From Planctomycetota bacterium (GTDB lineage Bacteria; Planctomycetota; Phycisphaerae; UBA1845; UTPLA1): a stretch of DNA of 13,751 nucleotides. Shown in pieces: positions 13,497 to 13,751 of this stretch. A program made the position numbers and the translations under genes. The stretch lies in assembly GCA_027295245.1 (NCBI GenBank), contig JAPULF010000317.1, positions 1 through 13,751 on the forward strand. The letters are read 5' to 3'. The notes beneath the pieces were generated by a model that was given only the letters and a program-made list of their open reading frames with translations, did not search any database and was not told the DNA's origin. Every line of letters begins with the position of its first letter. Within the stretch, counting starts at the first letter, position 1.

Positions 13497-13751
13497 CTAC
13501 GGCTCGGACCGCGCGATTCGCACTCGGGCGGCTGCCTCCGTGCCCATCACGATGTTTCGCTTCCCTAACCTGAGCCTCACCGGTCCACCGTATGGTTCTT
13601 TGCCGATGACCTGCACGGTTGAGCCGATACTGATGCCCAACAAGGACACAAAACGCAAGAAATCCGGATCTTTATCTTCGACTTCTATTACGGTTCCGTC
13701 GTCGCCTGCCTTGAGCTCCGCGATCGAGACACCTATACGATCAACGACCTT
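13497..13751 (-). CDS. FeoA/SH3-like domain, C-terminal part of a probable DtxR-family metalloregulator
   Basis: Partial at the right edge: 84 residues then TAG (13497-13499), open to base 13751. The visible part is one FeoA-type domain: VSIAELKAGDDGTVIEVEDKD, LRFVSLLGISIGSTVQVIGK, EPYGGPVRLRL, and NIVMGTEAAARVRI. The order VEDKDPDFLRFVSLLG followed by PYGGPVRL and MGTEAAARV is that of the third domain of DtxR/IdeR-type regulators rather than of free-standing FeoA, which is usually about 75-85 residues in total. A complete FeoA starting just outside the window cannot be excluded. If it is a DtxR-family protein, the window carries two metal-responsive regulators within 1.9 kb. The outer-membrane gene follows after 185 bases on the same strand. 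Confidence 0.7.
   Translation of the reverse strand, partial: KVVDRIGVSIAELKAGDDGTVIEVEDKDPDFLRFVSLLGISIGSTVQVIGKEPYGGPVRLRLGKRNIVMGTEAAARVRIARSEP

Noticed and set aside
1..13751. tRNA genes, CRISPR array, insertion sequence ends
   Set aside because: No TPsiC-like GGTTCGAATCC with matching acceptor stem, no evenly spaced repeat series beyond the single pair at 7216/7330, and no transposase-like frame or terminal repeats were found by reading.

Overview
The window reads as a chromosomal segment of a Gram-negative, moderately GC-rich bacterium, most likely a planctomycete (Planctomycetota, Phycisphaerae-like). The basis is inference: an RsbW/STAS partner-switching cassette, an orphan flagellin with a large variable centre, a dnaG-rpoD pair without rpsU next to it, an E. 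coli-type short MntR, and a beta-barrel protein ending in Phe. No rRNA, tRNA, CRISPR array, insertion sequence or phage gene was recognised.

Layout, left to right. 1-1412 (minus): N-terminal 470 residues of a secreted, PDZ-containing S41/CtpA-type protease with a TPR-like N-terminal extension; its catalytic end lies outside the window. 1754-3009 (minus): a three-gene partner-switching operon, STAS antagonist, RsbW-like GHKL kinase and second STAS antagonist, with a good sigma-70 type promoter at 3057-3085. 3222-3911 (plus): a membrane-anchored protein of unknown function. 4115-5515 (plus): flagellin, followed by a textbook intrinsic terminator at 5548-5591. 5593-6765 (minus): an uncharacterised protein with features of TIM-barrel glycoside-hydrolase-like families. 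6766-7576: an 800-base gap whose right half is AT-richer and holds a diverged 32-nt direct repeat and a long-range stem. 7577-9478 and 9655-11415 (plus): dnaG and rpoD, the core of the macromolecular-synthesis operon, closed by a hairpin at 11447-11490. 11666-12121 (plus): mntR, with a structured leader.

On the opposite strand and convergent with mntR is a minus-strand series: the C-terminal FeoA/SH3-like domain of a gene entering from the right (probably a second DtxR-family metalloregulator), a beta-barrel outer-membrane protein (12337-13311), and a previously unlisted 37-codon hydrophobic small protein (12203-12316) with a strong ribosome binding site 20 bases after it.

The part most likely to hold something undescribed is 11500-13751: two metal-dependent regulators flanking an outer-membrane barrel and a microprotein, with inverted repeats ahead of both mntR and the barrel gene. 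This suggests a manganese/iron envelope-homeostasis locus; the link is by position only. The second place to look is the gap before dnaG.
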